DNA from: Pyxidicoccus trucidator
Lineage (GTDB): Bacteria > Myxococcota > Myxococcia > Myxococcales > Myxococcaceae
Direction of reading: 5' to 3'
DNA: 64,000 bases
NCBI RefSeq assembly: GCF_010894435.1
Contig: NZ_JAAIXZ010000020.1
Location: forward strand, 124,001 to 188,000
Part shown: positions 7,578 to 15,930 of the stretch, in pieces
Numbering within the stretch: position 1 is the stretch's first letter
How the letters are laid out: each line of letters opens with the position of its first letter
Position numbers and translations under genes: made by a program
The notes under the pieces: model-generated
The model's database searches: none
Told to the model about the DNA's origin: nothing
The model's input: the letters and a program-made list of their open reading frames with translations, nothing else

Positions 7578-10220
7578 ATTCGCGTCGATCCGAAAGCGCT
7601 CGTCCGTCGTCTGACGCCGACCTCTACCCGTCTGCTCGAGGCCGCGGTGGCCCGTGCGAGCGCGGGACGGTTCTACGAAATCGTGCCCGAGCACATGCTC
7701 GTGCAGATGCTGGAGCCCGAGGACTCGGACATCGCGCGCATCCTCCAGCAGTTCGGGGTGGACCGCCGTCACCTGCTGACCAGCATGGAGCGCGCGGTGC
7801 AGGGCCTGCGCGCGGGCAATGCGGGCCGGCCCGTCTTCTCCGAGACGCTCTTCCAGTGGTTCGAGGAGGCGTGGCTCCTGGCCTCCGTGGAGCAGGGCTC
7901 CACGCGGCTGCGCTCGGGCGTGCTGTTCGCCCAGTTCGTCAGCCGGCGCGCTCGCTACACCGCGGAGCTGTTCCCGGAGCTGGACGCCATCAGCCGGGAC
8001 GAGCTCATGTCCTCGCTGGAGGTGGTGCTGCGCCCCTCTCCCGAGAATGTGGAGGTGGCCTCCGCCGACGCCGCGGGCGCCGGTGCGGGTGGCGCGGCCG
8101 GGGCTCCTGGCGGGCGCGGGGACGAGGCGCTGAAGCGCTTCGCCACGTCCTTCACGGGCCGGGTGCGCGAGGGGAAGATTGACCCCATCTTCGGCCGGCA
8201 CCGCGAAATCCGGCAGATGGTGGACATCCTCTCCCGCCGCCGGAAGAACAACCCCATCCTGGTGGGCGAGCCCGGCGTGGGCAAGACGGCGCTCGTCGAG
8301 GGCATGGCCTGGGCGATTGTGCGCGGCGAGGTGCCCGACGCGATGAAGAACGTGGAGCTGCTCGGGCTGGACCTGGGCCTGCTCCAGGCGGGCGCGGGCG
8401 TGCGCGGCGAGTTCGAGAACCGGCTGAAGGCCGTCATCGCCGAGGTGAAGGCGTCTCCCACGCCCATCATCCTGTTCATCGACGAGGCGCACACCATCAT
8501 CGGCGCGGGCGGCTCGCAGGGCGGCACGGACGCGTCCAACCTGCTCAAGCCGGCGCTGGCGCGCGGCGAGCTGCGCACCATCGCCGCCACCACCTGGGCC
8601 GAGTACAAGAAGTACTTCGAGAAGGACGCCGCGCTGGAGCGGCGCTTCCAGCCGGTGAAGGTGGAGGAGCCGAGCGTGGAGGACGCGGAGCTGATGCTGC
8701 GCGGCCTGCGGCCCACCTACGAGGCGGCCCACGGCGTCATCATCCGCGACGAGGCCGTCACCGCCGCGGTGCGCCTGTCCAGCCGCTACATCTCCGGCCG
8801 GCAGCTGCCGGACAAGGCGGTGGACCTGCTCGACACGTCCGCGGCCCGCGTGAAGATTGAGCTGTCCACGCGCCCCGAGGAGCTGGTGGCGCTGGACCAG
8901 GAGATTGCCGCGCTGGAGCGCGAGCGTGAGGTACGCAAGCGCGACCTCGCCGAGGGCACGGGCGGTCCGGACGAGCAGGAAGCCCTGACGGAGGCGGAGG
9001 AGAAGCTGCGCGCCACCCAGGACTCGCGGGCCTCGCTGCACGCGCGCTGGGAGACCGAGCGCACGGCGGTGGCGGCGCTGATGGAGGCGCGCAAGGCGCT
9101 GCGCGAGGCGAAGCCGGAGGCGGACGCCGCGGCGCTGAAGGAAGCGGTGGACGCGGCGGCGAAGAAGCTGGCCGAGACGCGCGGCGAGGTGCCGCTGGTG
9201 CACGCGGACGTGGACGCGGACATCGTCGCGCGGGTGGTGGCGGGCTGGACGGGCGTGCCCGTCGGGAAGATGCGCAGTGACTTGCTGGCCTCCGTGCTGA
9301 CGCTGGAGGACAAGCTGCGGGGCCGGGTGCGCGGCCAGGAGTCGGGGCTGAAGAAGGTGGCGGAAATCGTCCGCATCTCCCAGGCGGGCATCCGCAACCC
9401 GGACACACCGATTGGCGTCATGCTCTTCGTGGGCCCCAGCGGCGTGGGCAAGACGGAGACGGCGCTGGCGCTGGCGGACACGCTCTACGGCGGCGAGCGC
9501 TTCATGACGACGCTCAACATGAGCGAGTTCCAGGAGAAGCACACGGTGAGCCGGCTCATCGGCTCGCCGCCGGGCTACGTGGGCTACGGCGAGGGCGGCC
9601 TCTTGACGGAGGCGGTGCGGCAGCGGCCCTACTCCGTGGTGCTGCTGGACGAGTGCGAGAAGGCCGACCTGGAGGTGATGAACCTCTTCTACCAGGTCTT
9701 CGACAAGGGCTCACTCACGGACGGCGAGGGCCGCGCGGTGGACTTCAAGAACACCGTCATCATCCTCACCAGCAACCTGGGCTCGGACGTGGTGATGCGG
9801 ATGTTCGAGGACTTCGCGGAGCCCACCACCGAGCAGGTGGTCGCGGCCATCCGCCCCGTGCTCAGCAAGCACTTCAAGCCGGCGCTGCTGGCGCGCATGA
9901 CGATTGTGCCCTTCGGTCCGGTGCAGCGCGACGTGATGCGCCAGATTGCGGAGATGAAGCTGGAGAAGCTCGTGGGCCGGCTGCGGGCCGCCCACAACGT
10001 GGAGACGACGCTGGCGCCGGGCCTGCTCGACGAATTGGCGCGCCGGTGCACCGAGTCCGAGATGGGAGCGCGCAACATGGAGCAGATCCTCCAGGGCTCG
10101 CTGATGCCCGTGCTCTCGCGCGAGTTGTTGCAGCACCTGGTGGGCGGCGCGGTGCCCCCGAAGCTGCATGTGGCCCTGACCGCGGAAGGCGACTGGGACC
10201 TCCAGTTCGCCAATGCCTGA
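7578..10220 (+). CDS. tssH: Type VI sheath-recycling AAA+ ATPase TssH (ClpV)
   Basis: ClpV disassembles contracted TssB/TssC sheath. The protein has an N-terminal Clp-N-like double repeat, D1 with Walker A GEPGVGKTA near residue 231 and Walker B ILFIDEAH near 297, a middle coiled coil around 430-540, and D2 with GPSGVGKTE near 618 and pore loop GYVGYG near 664. Both ATPase sites look intact. The start is uncertain: homology to the ClpV N-domain (LVRRLTPTSTRLLEAAV) begins well upstream of the first GTG at 7647, yet the frame from the stop at 7503 to 7647 contains no ATG, GTG or TTG. I place it at the ATT at 7578, five bases after GGGGG (7568-7572), giving 880 residues, normal for ClpV. Confidence 0.9.
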   Translation: MRVDPKALVRRLTPTSTRLLEAAVARASAGRFYEIVPEHMLVQMLEPEDSDIARILQQFGVDRRHLLTSMERAVQGLRAGNAGRPVFSETLFQWFEEAWLLASVEQGSTRLRSGVLFAQFVSRRARYTAELFPELDAISRDELMSSLEVVLRPSPENVEVASADAAGAGAGGAAGAPGGRGDEALKRFATSFTGRVREGKIDPIFGRHREIRQMVDILSRRRKNNPILVGEPGVGKTALVEGMAWAIVRGEVPDAMKNVELLGLDLGLLQAGAGVRGEFENRLKAVIAEVKASPTPIILFIDEAHTIIGAGGSQGGTDASNLLKPALARGELRTIAATTWAEYKKYFEKDAALERRFQPVKVEEPSVEDAELMLRGLRPTYEAAHGVIIRDEAVTAAVRLSSRYISGRQLPDKAVDLLDTSAARVKIELSTRPEELVALDQEIAALEREREVRKRDLAEGTGGPDEQEALTEAEEKLRATQDSRASLHARWETERTAVAALMEARKALREAKPEADAAALKEAVDAAAKKLAETRGEVPLVHADVDADIVARVVAGWTGVPVGKMRSDLLASVLTLEDKLRGRVRGQESGLKKVAEIVRISQAGIRNPDTPIGVMLFVGPSGVGKTETALALADTLYGGERFMTTLNMSEFQEKHTVSRLIGSPPGYVGYGEGGLLTEAVRQRPYSVVLLDECEKADLEVMNLFYQVFDKGSLTDGEGRAVDFKNTVIILTSNLGSDVVMRMFEDFAEPTTEQVVAAIRPVLSKHFKPALLARMTIVPFGPVQRDVMRQIAEMKLEKLVGRLRAAHNVETTLAPGLLDELARRCTESEMGARNMEQILQGSLMPVLSRELLQHLVGGAVPPKLHVALTAEGDWDLQFANA

Positions 10221-10228
10221 GAGAACCC

Positions 10229-11326
10229 ATGAAACGAACGCTCCAGGTCTCCGCCGTGGCGCTGTCCCTGCTGGCCGGTTGCGCCAGCGTGCCCAAGCCG
10301 GCGATGTGCTTCGCCGAGGCGGGCTCCAACGCGCTCTCCTTCCCCACGCCGGACACGTGGTTCGCCCTGCTGCTGCACGGCTATGACAAGGACTCCGGCG
10401 CCGCCCCGCGGCCGTCGGTGGACTGCACGGGCGCCCCTGTCTGGTCCCAGGACCCGGCCGCCGACGAGTGCGTGGAGGCCGGCCCCGACGCCCTCGCCCT
10501 GCCCCCTCCGGAGAAGCTGACGGAGGAGGACCTGGTGCTGGAGACGCTCCAGGCCGGGCAGCGGCTGGTGTGGGTGATTACGCGGCGCTTCACCAACGGC
10601 GAGGCCCTGGGCCCGGTGGCGCTGGTGGAGACGACGGAGAAGGGCTTCCGCGTGGACGCGCTGGGCTCGCTGCGCGCCATGCCGAAGAACGCGAAGCTGC
10701 GGCTGGAGAAGGTGCAGGGCTCCAACGTCCTGGTCGCCGAGGGTGACGCGTGCACCACGGAAGGCGAGGAGGTGTGCCGCCGGCACGCGCGCATCATGCC
10801 GCTGCGGCAGAACCGCTTCTTCACCGAGTCCGTGTCCGACAAGGCCCGCGCGTGCCTGGGCGCCGCGTGGTTCCCGCTCTCGCGCGAGATGAACTTCGAG
10901 CTGCCCAACGGGCTGCGCCGCAAGTTCGAGCTGACGGCCACCCTCACCTTCGCCGAGGAGGGCATCAGCGTGCAGGAGCAGGTGCAGGTGAGTGACTCGG
11001 ACCCGCAGCAGCCGGACGTGGCGCCGCGCCTGTACCGCCGCGCGCAGGACGTGCGCACGCTGGTGCTGGCGGACAACGCGCTGCTGGGCAGCAAGGCGTC
11101 GCTCTGGTCCCGCATGATGGAGCAGCAGGTGCGCGTGGGCGCCCGGCCGGTGCCGGAGAAGCCCATCTACGCCATGCCGGAGAAGAAGAAGCCGGCCGCC
11201 AGCGAGGCCGACGTGGCCACCGCCGAGGCGCCCGCCGAAGCCGCGAAGGCCACGGCCAAGACGGTGGCCACGCCGGGCAAGACGTCCCAGAAGCCGGCCA
11301 CGACGGCGACGACCACCCCTCCGTAG
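10229..11326 (+). CDS. Lipoprotein of unknown function in the type VI block
   Basis: The 365-residue product begins with a short lipoprotein signal peptide ending LSLLAGC, with the lipidated Cys at residue 18. The body has several Cys residues (for example in VDCTGAP, AADECVEAG, GDACTTEGEEVCRRH) that may form disulfides. The C-terminus is a Lys/Ala/Thr-rich low-complexity tail after residue 310. No known domain is recognised. It starts 8 bases after tssH and precedes an intrinsic terminator, so it is the last gene of the block. It is about twice the size of TssJ, the usual type VI outer-membrane lipoprotein, and does not resemble it. A role in the membrane complex or in cell-envelope passage is only inference from position. 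Confidence 0.85.
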   Translation: MKRTLQVSAVALSLLAGCASVPKPAMCFAEAGSNALSFPTPDTWFALLLHGYDKDSGAAPRPSVDCTGAPVWSQDPAADECVEAGPDALALPPPEKLTEEDLVLETLQAGQRLVWVITRRFTNGEALGPVALVETTEKGFRVDALGSLRAMPKNAKLRLEKVQGSNVLVAEGDACTTEGEEVCRRHARIMPLRQNRFFTESVSDKARACLGAAWFPLSREMNFELPNGLRRKFELTATLTFAEEGISVQEQVQVSDSDPQQPDVAPRLYRRAQDVRTLVLADNALLGSKASLWSRMMEQQVRVGARPVPEKPIYAMPEKKKPAASEADVATAEAPAEAAKATAKTVATPGKTSQKPATTATTTPP

Positions 11327-11370
11327 TCGCTGCCCCGAAGTGGGGTGGACTCCTTCCTCGCCCTACCCCG

Positions 11371-11414
11371 CCCCTGTGAGGCTTCGGTTTTTCCGAAGCG
11401 TCACGGGGGCTTTT
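11371..11414 (+). terminator. Intrinsic terminator after the type VI block
   Basis: An imperfect stem pairs CCCCTGTGAGGCTTCGG with CCGAAGCGTCACGGGGG around a short T-rich loop, followed directly by TTTT at 11411-11414. It lies 44 bases after the lipoprotein stop and before the next gene. Confidence 0.8.
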
Positions 11415-11487
11415 CCTATTTGCGACGAAAGGGCCTCGTGAACAGAGAAGTAACAGGCCCAATGGGGGGCCAGAAGGAGAGTCCTGG

Positions 11488-11853
11488 ATGCGCATCGAAA
11501 TCCGAGCCCGTCACATCCCCCTCACCGAGAGCCTTCGCACCCACTGCGAGCGCCGCGTGCGCTTCGCGCTGGACCGACTGGCGGACCGCGTCAAGGAGGT
11601 GGTGTTGCGCTTGGAGGACACCAACGGCCCACGCGGCGGCGTGGACAAGTCGTGCAAGGTGACGCTGCGGCTGGAGCACGGGAAGGAGCTGACGCTGGAG
11701 TCCAAGGACACGACGCTGGTCGCCGCGGTGGACAAGGCCCTGGACCGGGCTGGCACGGCCGTCACCAAGGCGGTGGGACGCGCGCAGCGGCAGGCCGGTG
11801 AGAGCCTCCGGAGCGCGGCGTGGCAGCCCGACGAGGCGGCTGCCCTGTCATGA
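11488..11853 (+). CDS. hpf: Ribosome hibernation factor-like protein (HPF/RaiA, S30AE domain)
   Basis: A 121-residue protein with the beta-alpha-beta-beta-beta-alpha pattern of the S30AE/HPF N-terminal domain. It opens MRIEIRARHIPLTESLRTHCERRV, has three strands with LRLEDTNGP and CKVTLRLEHG, and ends in a long helix DTTLVAAVDKALDRAGTAV. Such proteins bind the decoding centre of idle 70S ribosomes in stationary phase. It lacks the C-terminal dimerisation domain of long HPF, so it corresponds to the short form. The start has AAGGAG at 11474-11479, eight bases upstream. It appears to be its own transcription unit between two hairpins. The exact paralogue (hpf or raiA) cannot be fixed from this sequence. 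Confidence 0.85.
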   Translation: MRIEIRARHIPLTESLRTHCERRVRFALDRLADRVKEVVLRLEDTNGPRGGVDKSCKVTLRLEHGKELTLESKDTTLVAAVDKALDRAGTAVTKAVGRAQRQAGESLRSAAWQPDEAAALS

Positions 11854-11862
11854 CGTGAGCCT

Positions 11863-11894
11863 GGGACGGCCGTCCTTTCGGGGCGGCCGTTCCC
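11863..11894 (+). terminator. GC-rich hairpin after the hibernation-factor gene
   Basis: GGGACGGCCG pairs with CGGCCGTTCCC with one bulged T, forming a 10-pair stem ten bases after the stop codon. No T tract follows, so it is terminator-like but not certain. Confidence 0.5.
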
Positions 11895-11925
11895 GGTGGT
11901 GTCGCTGGAGCCGAGGAGGCACGGA

Positions 11926-12477
11926 ATGCAGGGCGGTACCGGAGCGCTGGGACGGATGCGGGCCGCCTGGAACGAGGCGCGGCGCCGGTGGTGGGTGCGC
12001 TGGGGCGTGGACCTGGCCCTGCTGGCGCTCCTCTTCGCGGCGGTGACGGCGTGGCAGACGCGGCGCCTGCCCGGAGGCGGGACCCCCGCTCCGGACTTCA
12101 CCCTGCGCACCCTGGCCGGAGAGACAGTGAGTCTGGAGGCGCTGCGCGGCAAGCCCGTGGTGCTCGCCTTCTGGGCCCCCTGGTGCGGCGTCTGCAAGAT
12201 GGAGTCGTCCAACCTCTCGCAGCTCCAGAGCCTCGCCGGAGATTCCGCCCACGTGGTGTCCGTGGCGGTGGCGTACGACGACGAGGAAGCCGTGCGGCGC
12301 TTCGCGAGCGAGCATGGCGTCGACTACCCGGTGCTGCTCGGGGACGACTCCACCCAGCGCGACTGGCGCGTGAACAGCTTCCCCACCGTGTTCTTCCTGT
12401 CGCCCGAGGGCCGCGTGGAGCGGGCGGTGGTTGGCTACACCACGCTGGCCGGGCTGGGCTGGCGGTTGCTCCTGTAG
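11926..12477 (+). CDS. Membrane-anchored thioredoxin-fold protein (TlpA/ScsD-like)
   Basis: The 183-residue protein has an N-terminal anchor (hydrophobic residues 28-44) and then a TlpA/AhpC-type thioredoxin domain with active site WCGVC at 86-90 and the cis-proline segment NSFPTVFFLSPEG near residue 150. The orientation implies an active site outside the cytoplasmic membrane, where it would reduce or rearrange disulfides, as in ScsD/TlpA proteins. The ATG at 11926 is chosen because AGGAGG at 11914-11919 lies six bases upstream; an in-frame GTG at 11896 has no such site and overlaps the preceding hairpin's end. The gene converges with the glucanase gene. Confidence 0.85.
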   Translation: MQGGTGALGRMRAAWNEARRRWWVRWGVDLALLALLFAAVTAWQTRRLPGGGTPAPDFTLRTLAGETVSLEALRGKPVVLAFWAPWCGVCKMESSNLSQLQSLAGDSAHVVSVAVAYDDEEAVRRFASEHGVDYPVLLGDDSTQRDWRVNSFPTVFFLSPEGRVERAVVGYTTLAGLGWRLLL

Positions 12478-12510
12478 CCGGGGTGCGAGTCGCCCAGGGA
12501 GCGGCGCCGC

Positions 12511-13878
12511 CTACAGGCGGATGAGCTCCACGTCGTCCATGTGGACGAAGTTGGCGGAGTTCCCCACGCTGGCCTTCGTGTGGAAGCCCAGCTCCAGGGT
12601 GCCTCCGGTGACGGAGATGGCCGGCGTCTCCACGAGCGTCCACGCGCCGTAGTTGCCGAGCGTGGTGTACACGGGCGCGCACCCGCCGCACGTCTTCGCC
12701 TGGAGGCGGGCGAAGTCGAACGTTCCGCCCTTCCGCACCCACGCGCGGACCTTGTAGTTGCCCGACGGCAGCCCGGACGCCACCTGGTACGTCCACACCT
12801 CGAAGGGCGAACCGTTGTTCCAGTGCGTCAGGTGGTAGCTGCCCGAGTGGCCACCGTTGTACGTCTCGGAGAAGTCCGCGGCCTCGGTGCCGTTGGGGCT
12901 CCAGGTCGCCCAGCCCGTCATGCCGGACTCGAAGCTGGCGTTGGTGAGCGAGCTGGGCGGCGGCGTGCTGCCCGCGGCGTACCAGCGCACCCACTCGACC
13001 TCCATCGTCTTCCGCTCACCCGACGCGAGGGCAATCGCGCTGGCAGGCGGGTTGCCGTACCAGTTCCCACCCAGCGCCAGGTTCAGGATGATGTAGTGGT
13101 TCTGCTGGAACGCGGGCTCGTTGTGGTTGAAGTCCGCAGTCCCGCGAATCTGGTTGTCCAGCTTGAACACCATCTTGTTCGCGGTCCACTCCACCTCGTA
13201 GACGTGGAAGCCGTCCGCGAGGTTGTAGCCGCCGCTGGCGCCCGTGCCCCAGTGCTGGTCGGCCCCGTTGGCGAAGTAGTGCGCCGCCGACTTCATCCAG
13301 CTCGGCTCGTTGGAGTGCCACTCCAGGATGTCGATCTCCCCGCTCCGGGGCCAGCCCACCGTGGAGATGTTGCCGCCCAGCGTCCAGAACGCCGGCCACA
13401 TGCCATAGCCGGAGGGAATCTTGATGCTCGCGGCGAGCTTCCCGTAGCGCCGCTCCACCTTGCCCTTGGTGTGGAGGCGGCCGGAGTAGAACGAGCGCGG
13501 CCCGTAGCCCGCGCACCGCGAGTCGTAGGGAGCGTCATTGGTCCGCTCCGCGGTGATGACCAGCTTCCCGCCTCCAACGGTGACGTTCTGCGCGCGGGGG
13601 AACTCCAGCTCACCCGTGCCGAAGTTGCAGTTGTTGGTGACGGGGTCGTGGTTGCTCGTCAGCACGGTCCAGTTCGCGCCGTTCAGCGACGTGCCCGTGA
13701 AGTCGTCCTGCCAGGCGAGGTTCCACCCCGCGCCCGGGTCATACCCGAGCTCGCCCTGCGCCTGGCTCGCGAGCGGCAGCGGCGCTGCCTCGGGAACTGT
13801 CTCCGCTCCGCAGCCGCTGACCAGGGCCAGGCAACCGGCGGCCAGCAGCATCGAGTACCACTCCTGTCGTGTGTGCAT
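12511..13878 (-). CDS. GH16 family endo-beta-glucanase lipoprotein with C-terminal carbohydrate-binding-like domain
   Basis: The 455-residue protein has a lipoprotein signal ending LALVSGC (Cys 23), a GH16 jellyroll catalytic domain of about residues 45-305, and a C-terminal domain of about 140 residues like CBM4/9-type modules (it opens with an NASFESGMTGW motif). The catalytic signature GEIDILEW near residue 181 supplies nucleophile and acid/base glutamates in the E-x-D-x-x-E arrangement. GH16 enzymes of this type cut beta-1,3- or mixed-linkage glucans; in a predator this fits fungal or plant polysaccharide use. The ATG follows a CTGGAGAGAGAC leader. The gene is monocistronic and convergent with the thioredoxin gene. 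Confidence 0.9.
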   Translation of the reverse strand: MHTRQEWYSMLLAAGCLALVSGCGAETVPEAAPLPLASQAQGELGYDPGAGWNLAWQDDFTGTSLNGANWTVLTSNHDPVTNNCNFGTGELEFPRAQNVTVGGGKLVITAERTNDAPYDSRCAGYGPRSFYSGRLHTKGKVERRYGKLAASIKIPSGYGMWPAFWTLGGNISTVGWPRSGEIDILEWHSNEPSWMKSAAHYFANGADQHWGTGASGGYNLADGFHVYEVEWTANKMVFKLDNQIRGTADFNHNEPAFQQNHYIILNLALGGNWYGNPPASAIALASGERKTMEVEWVRWYAAGSTPPPSSLTNASFESGMTGWATWSPNGTEAADFSETYNGGHSGSYHLTHWNNGSPFEVWTYQVASGLPSGNYKVRAWVRKGGTFDFARLQAKTCGGCAPVYTTLGNYGAWTLVETPAISVTGGTLELGFHTKASVGNSANFVHMDDVELIRL

Positions 13879-14011
13879 GTCTCTCTCCAGGGAAGGGAGC
13901 CGGGGGGCTCTTCCCTGGACTTAGCCGTCGAGCCCGCACACTCAAACAGTTTTTTCGGTTAATGGAGAAAGTCCCGACATTCGCGGGTGGGTGTGGCCAT
14001 GACACCCCAGC

Positions 14012-15079
14012 TCAGATGGCGTAGTCGCCCACGAACACGGCCGCCGTGCGCACATCGGCGCGCACCGAGTCTCCCTCCGTCACACCGAGCGCCTCGAACT
14101 CCGAGCGGGGCACCTCCACGGTGACTTCGTCTCCCGAAGGAAGCCGGAGCAGCACCTTCACGAAGCCGCCCACGGGCTTGAGCCGCTCCACCCGGCCGGT
14201 GGCGGAGTGCCCGTTCAGCGGGGCCTCCGACGACTTCGCCAGCTTGATGTCATGCGGCCGGACGAAGGCCTGCACCGCCTGGCCCTCGCGCGCCGCCGCC
14301 GGGACATGCACGGAGAGCGAGCCCATGGCCACCCGGCCCGAGCGCACCTGACCGCGCAGCACGCTCGCCCCGCCGATGAAGGAGGCGACGAACGGCGACG
14401 CGGGCCGGTTGTAGATGTCCTCCGGCGAGCCCGCCTGCGCCACCCGCCCCTCGCTCATCACCACCACGTGCTGGGAAATCTCCAGTGCCTCCTGCTGGTC
14501 ATGCGTCACCAGCAGCGTGGTGAGGCCCGTGCGCGTGTGGAGCTCATGGAGCCACTCGCGCAGCTCCTCACGCACCCGCGTGTCCAGCGCGCCGAAGGGC
14601 TCATCCAGCAGCAGCACGCGGGGACGGATGGCCAGCGCGCGCGCGAAGGCCACTCGCTGGCGCTGCCCGCCGGAGAGCTGCCCGGGGAAGCGGTTCCCCA
14701 GCTCTTCCAGCTGCACCAGGCGCAACATCTCGTCCACGCGCGCGGCCGTCTCCTCGCGCCGGGAGCCCCGCACCTCCAGCCCGAAGGCGATGTTCTCCCG
14801 CACCGTCATGTGCCGGAACAGGGCGTAGCTCTGGAAGACGACGCCCACGCCCCGCTGCTGCACGGGCATGTTCGTACAGTCCACCCCGTCGATGACGATG
14901 CGACCGGCGTCCGGCACCTCCAGTCCGGCCACCAGCCGCAGCAGCGTGGACTTGCCCGCGCCCGATGGCCCCAGCAGCGAGGTGATGGCACCCGTGGGGG
15001 CCTGGAATGAGACTTCCGAGACGGCCGGAGTCCCCTTCTCCGTGAAGCGCCGGGTGACCTGCTCGACGATGATGCTCAT
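14012..15079 (-). CDS. cysA: Sulfate/thiosulfate ABC transporter ATPase CysA
   Basis: A 355-residue ABC ATPase with Walker A GPSGAGKST at 37-45, Q-loop near VVFQSYALF, signature LSGGQRQR and Walker B LLLDEPFGALD. The C-terminal TOBE-type region contains the VRPHDIKL segment characteristic of CysA. It powers sulfate import through CysT/CysW. The start is set at 15079 because the ATG overlaps the cysW stop by four bases (ATGA), the standard coupling. It is the last gene of the sbp-cysT-cysW-cysA operon. Confidence 0.95.
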   Translation of the reverse strand: MSIIVEQVTRRFTEKGTPAVSEVSFQAPTGAITSLLGPSGAGKSTLLRLVAGLEVPDAGRIVIDGVDCTNMPVQQRGVGVVFQSYALFRHMTVRENIAFGLEVRGSRREETAARVDEMLRLVQLEELGNRFPGQLSGGQRQRVAFARALAIRPRVLLLDEPFGALDTRVREELREWLHELHTRTGLTTLLVTHDQQEALEISQHVVVMSEGRVAQAGSPEDIYNRPASPFVASFIGGASVLRGQVRSGRVAMGSLSVHVPAAAREGQAVQAFVRPHDIKLAKSSEAPLNGHSATGRVERLKPVGGFVKVLLRLPSGDEVTVEVPRSEFEALGVTEGDSVRADVRTAAVFVGDYAI

Positions 15080-15924
15080 GGCGCCACGCTCCTCCACTCC
15101 ACGTATTTCTTGACCACCAGCGTCACCAGCGCGAGCAGCGTCAGCAGCGAGGCCACCGCGAACGCGCCGACGAAGTCGTACTCGTTGTAGAGAATCTCCG
15201 CGTGCAGCGGCAGCGTCGTCGTGACGCCGCGCACGTGCCCGGACACCACGGACACCGCGCCGAACTCGCCCATCGCCCGCGCGTTGCAGAGGATGACGCC
15301 GTAGATGACGCCCCACTTCACCTTGGGCAGGGTGACGCGCCAGAACGTCCGCCACCCGCTCGCGCCCAGCGTCAGGGCCGCCTCCTCCTCGTCGCTGCCC
15401 TGGACCTGCATCACCGGCAGCACCTCGCGCGCCACGAAGGGGAACGTCACGAACACCGTCGCCAGGACGATGCCCGGCACGGCGAAGATGACGCGCAGGT
15501 CATGCTCCACCAGCCACGGCCCCAGCCAGCCCTGCCGCCCGAAGAGCAGCACGAAGATGAGCCCCGCGATGACTGGCGACACGCTGAAGGGCAGGTCGAT
15601 GAGCGTCATCAGCAGCGACCGCCCCCGGAACCGGAACCGGGCGATGAGCCACGCCGCGGCCAACCCGAAGACCAGGTTGAGGGGCACGGAGATGGCCGCT
15701 GCCAGCAGCGTCAGGCGCATGGCCGACAGCGCCTCCGGGTCGCTGATGGCCGCGACATAGGCCGCCCAGCCCTTCTGGAACGCGAAGGTGAAGACGGCCA
15801 CCAGCGGGACGACGAGGAACACGCCCAGGAAGGCCAGCGCCAGTCCGATGAGCGCCCAGCGGATGACCGCCGGCCCGCTGAGGGTCCGCGTGCGCCGCCG
15901 CAAGACGAGAGTCGTGGGATGCAT
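15076..15924 (-). CDS. cysW: Sulfate ABC transporter permease CysW
   Basis: The 282-residue membrane protein has six predicted hydrophobic segments and the CysW-type coupling-helix region with the EEAALTLGASGWRTFWRVTLP motif near residue 180, which docks on CysA. The segment RAMGEFGAVSVVSG is typical of sulfate permeases. It pairs with CysT to form the channel. It overlaps cysA by four bases and starts six bases after cysT ends, so the three are one transcription unit. Confidence 0.94.
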   Translation of the reverse strand: MHPTTLVLRRRTRTLSGPAVIRWALIGLALAFLGVFLVVPLVAVFTFAFQKGWAAYVAAISDPEALSAMRLTLLAAAISVPLNLVFGLAAAWLIARFRFRGRSLLMTLIDLPFSVSPVIAGLIFVLLFGRQGWLGPWLVEHDLRVIFAVPGIVLATVFVTFPFVAREVLPVMQVQGSDEEEAALTLGASGWRTFWRVTLPKVKWGVIYGVILCNARAMGEFGAVSVVSGHVRGVTTTLPLHAEILYNEYDFVGAFAVASLLTLLALVTLVVKKYVEWRSVAP

Positions 15925-15930
15925 GGCGCC

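Noticed and set aside
7647-10220. GTG at 7647 as the start of tssH
   Set aside because: It would cut away the conserved first helix of the ClpV N-domain, which is encoded upstream in the same open frame.
10229-11326. Type VI lipoprotein TssJ
   Set aside because: About twice the length of TssJ and without its transthyretin-like pattern; only the lipobox is shared.
13879-14011. T-run before the GH16 gene as a terminator
   Set aside because: The TTTTTT is not preceded by a hairpin on either strand; it is only an AT-rich stretch of the promoter region.
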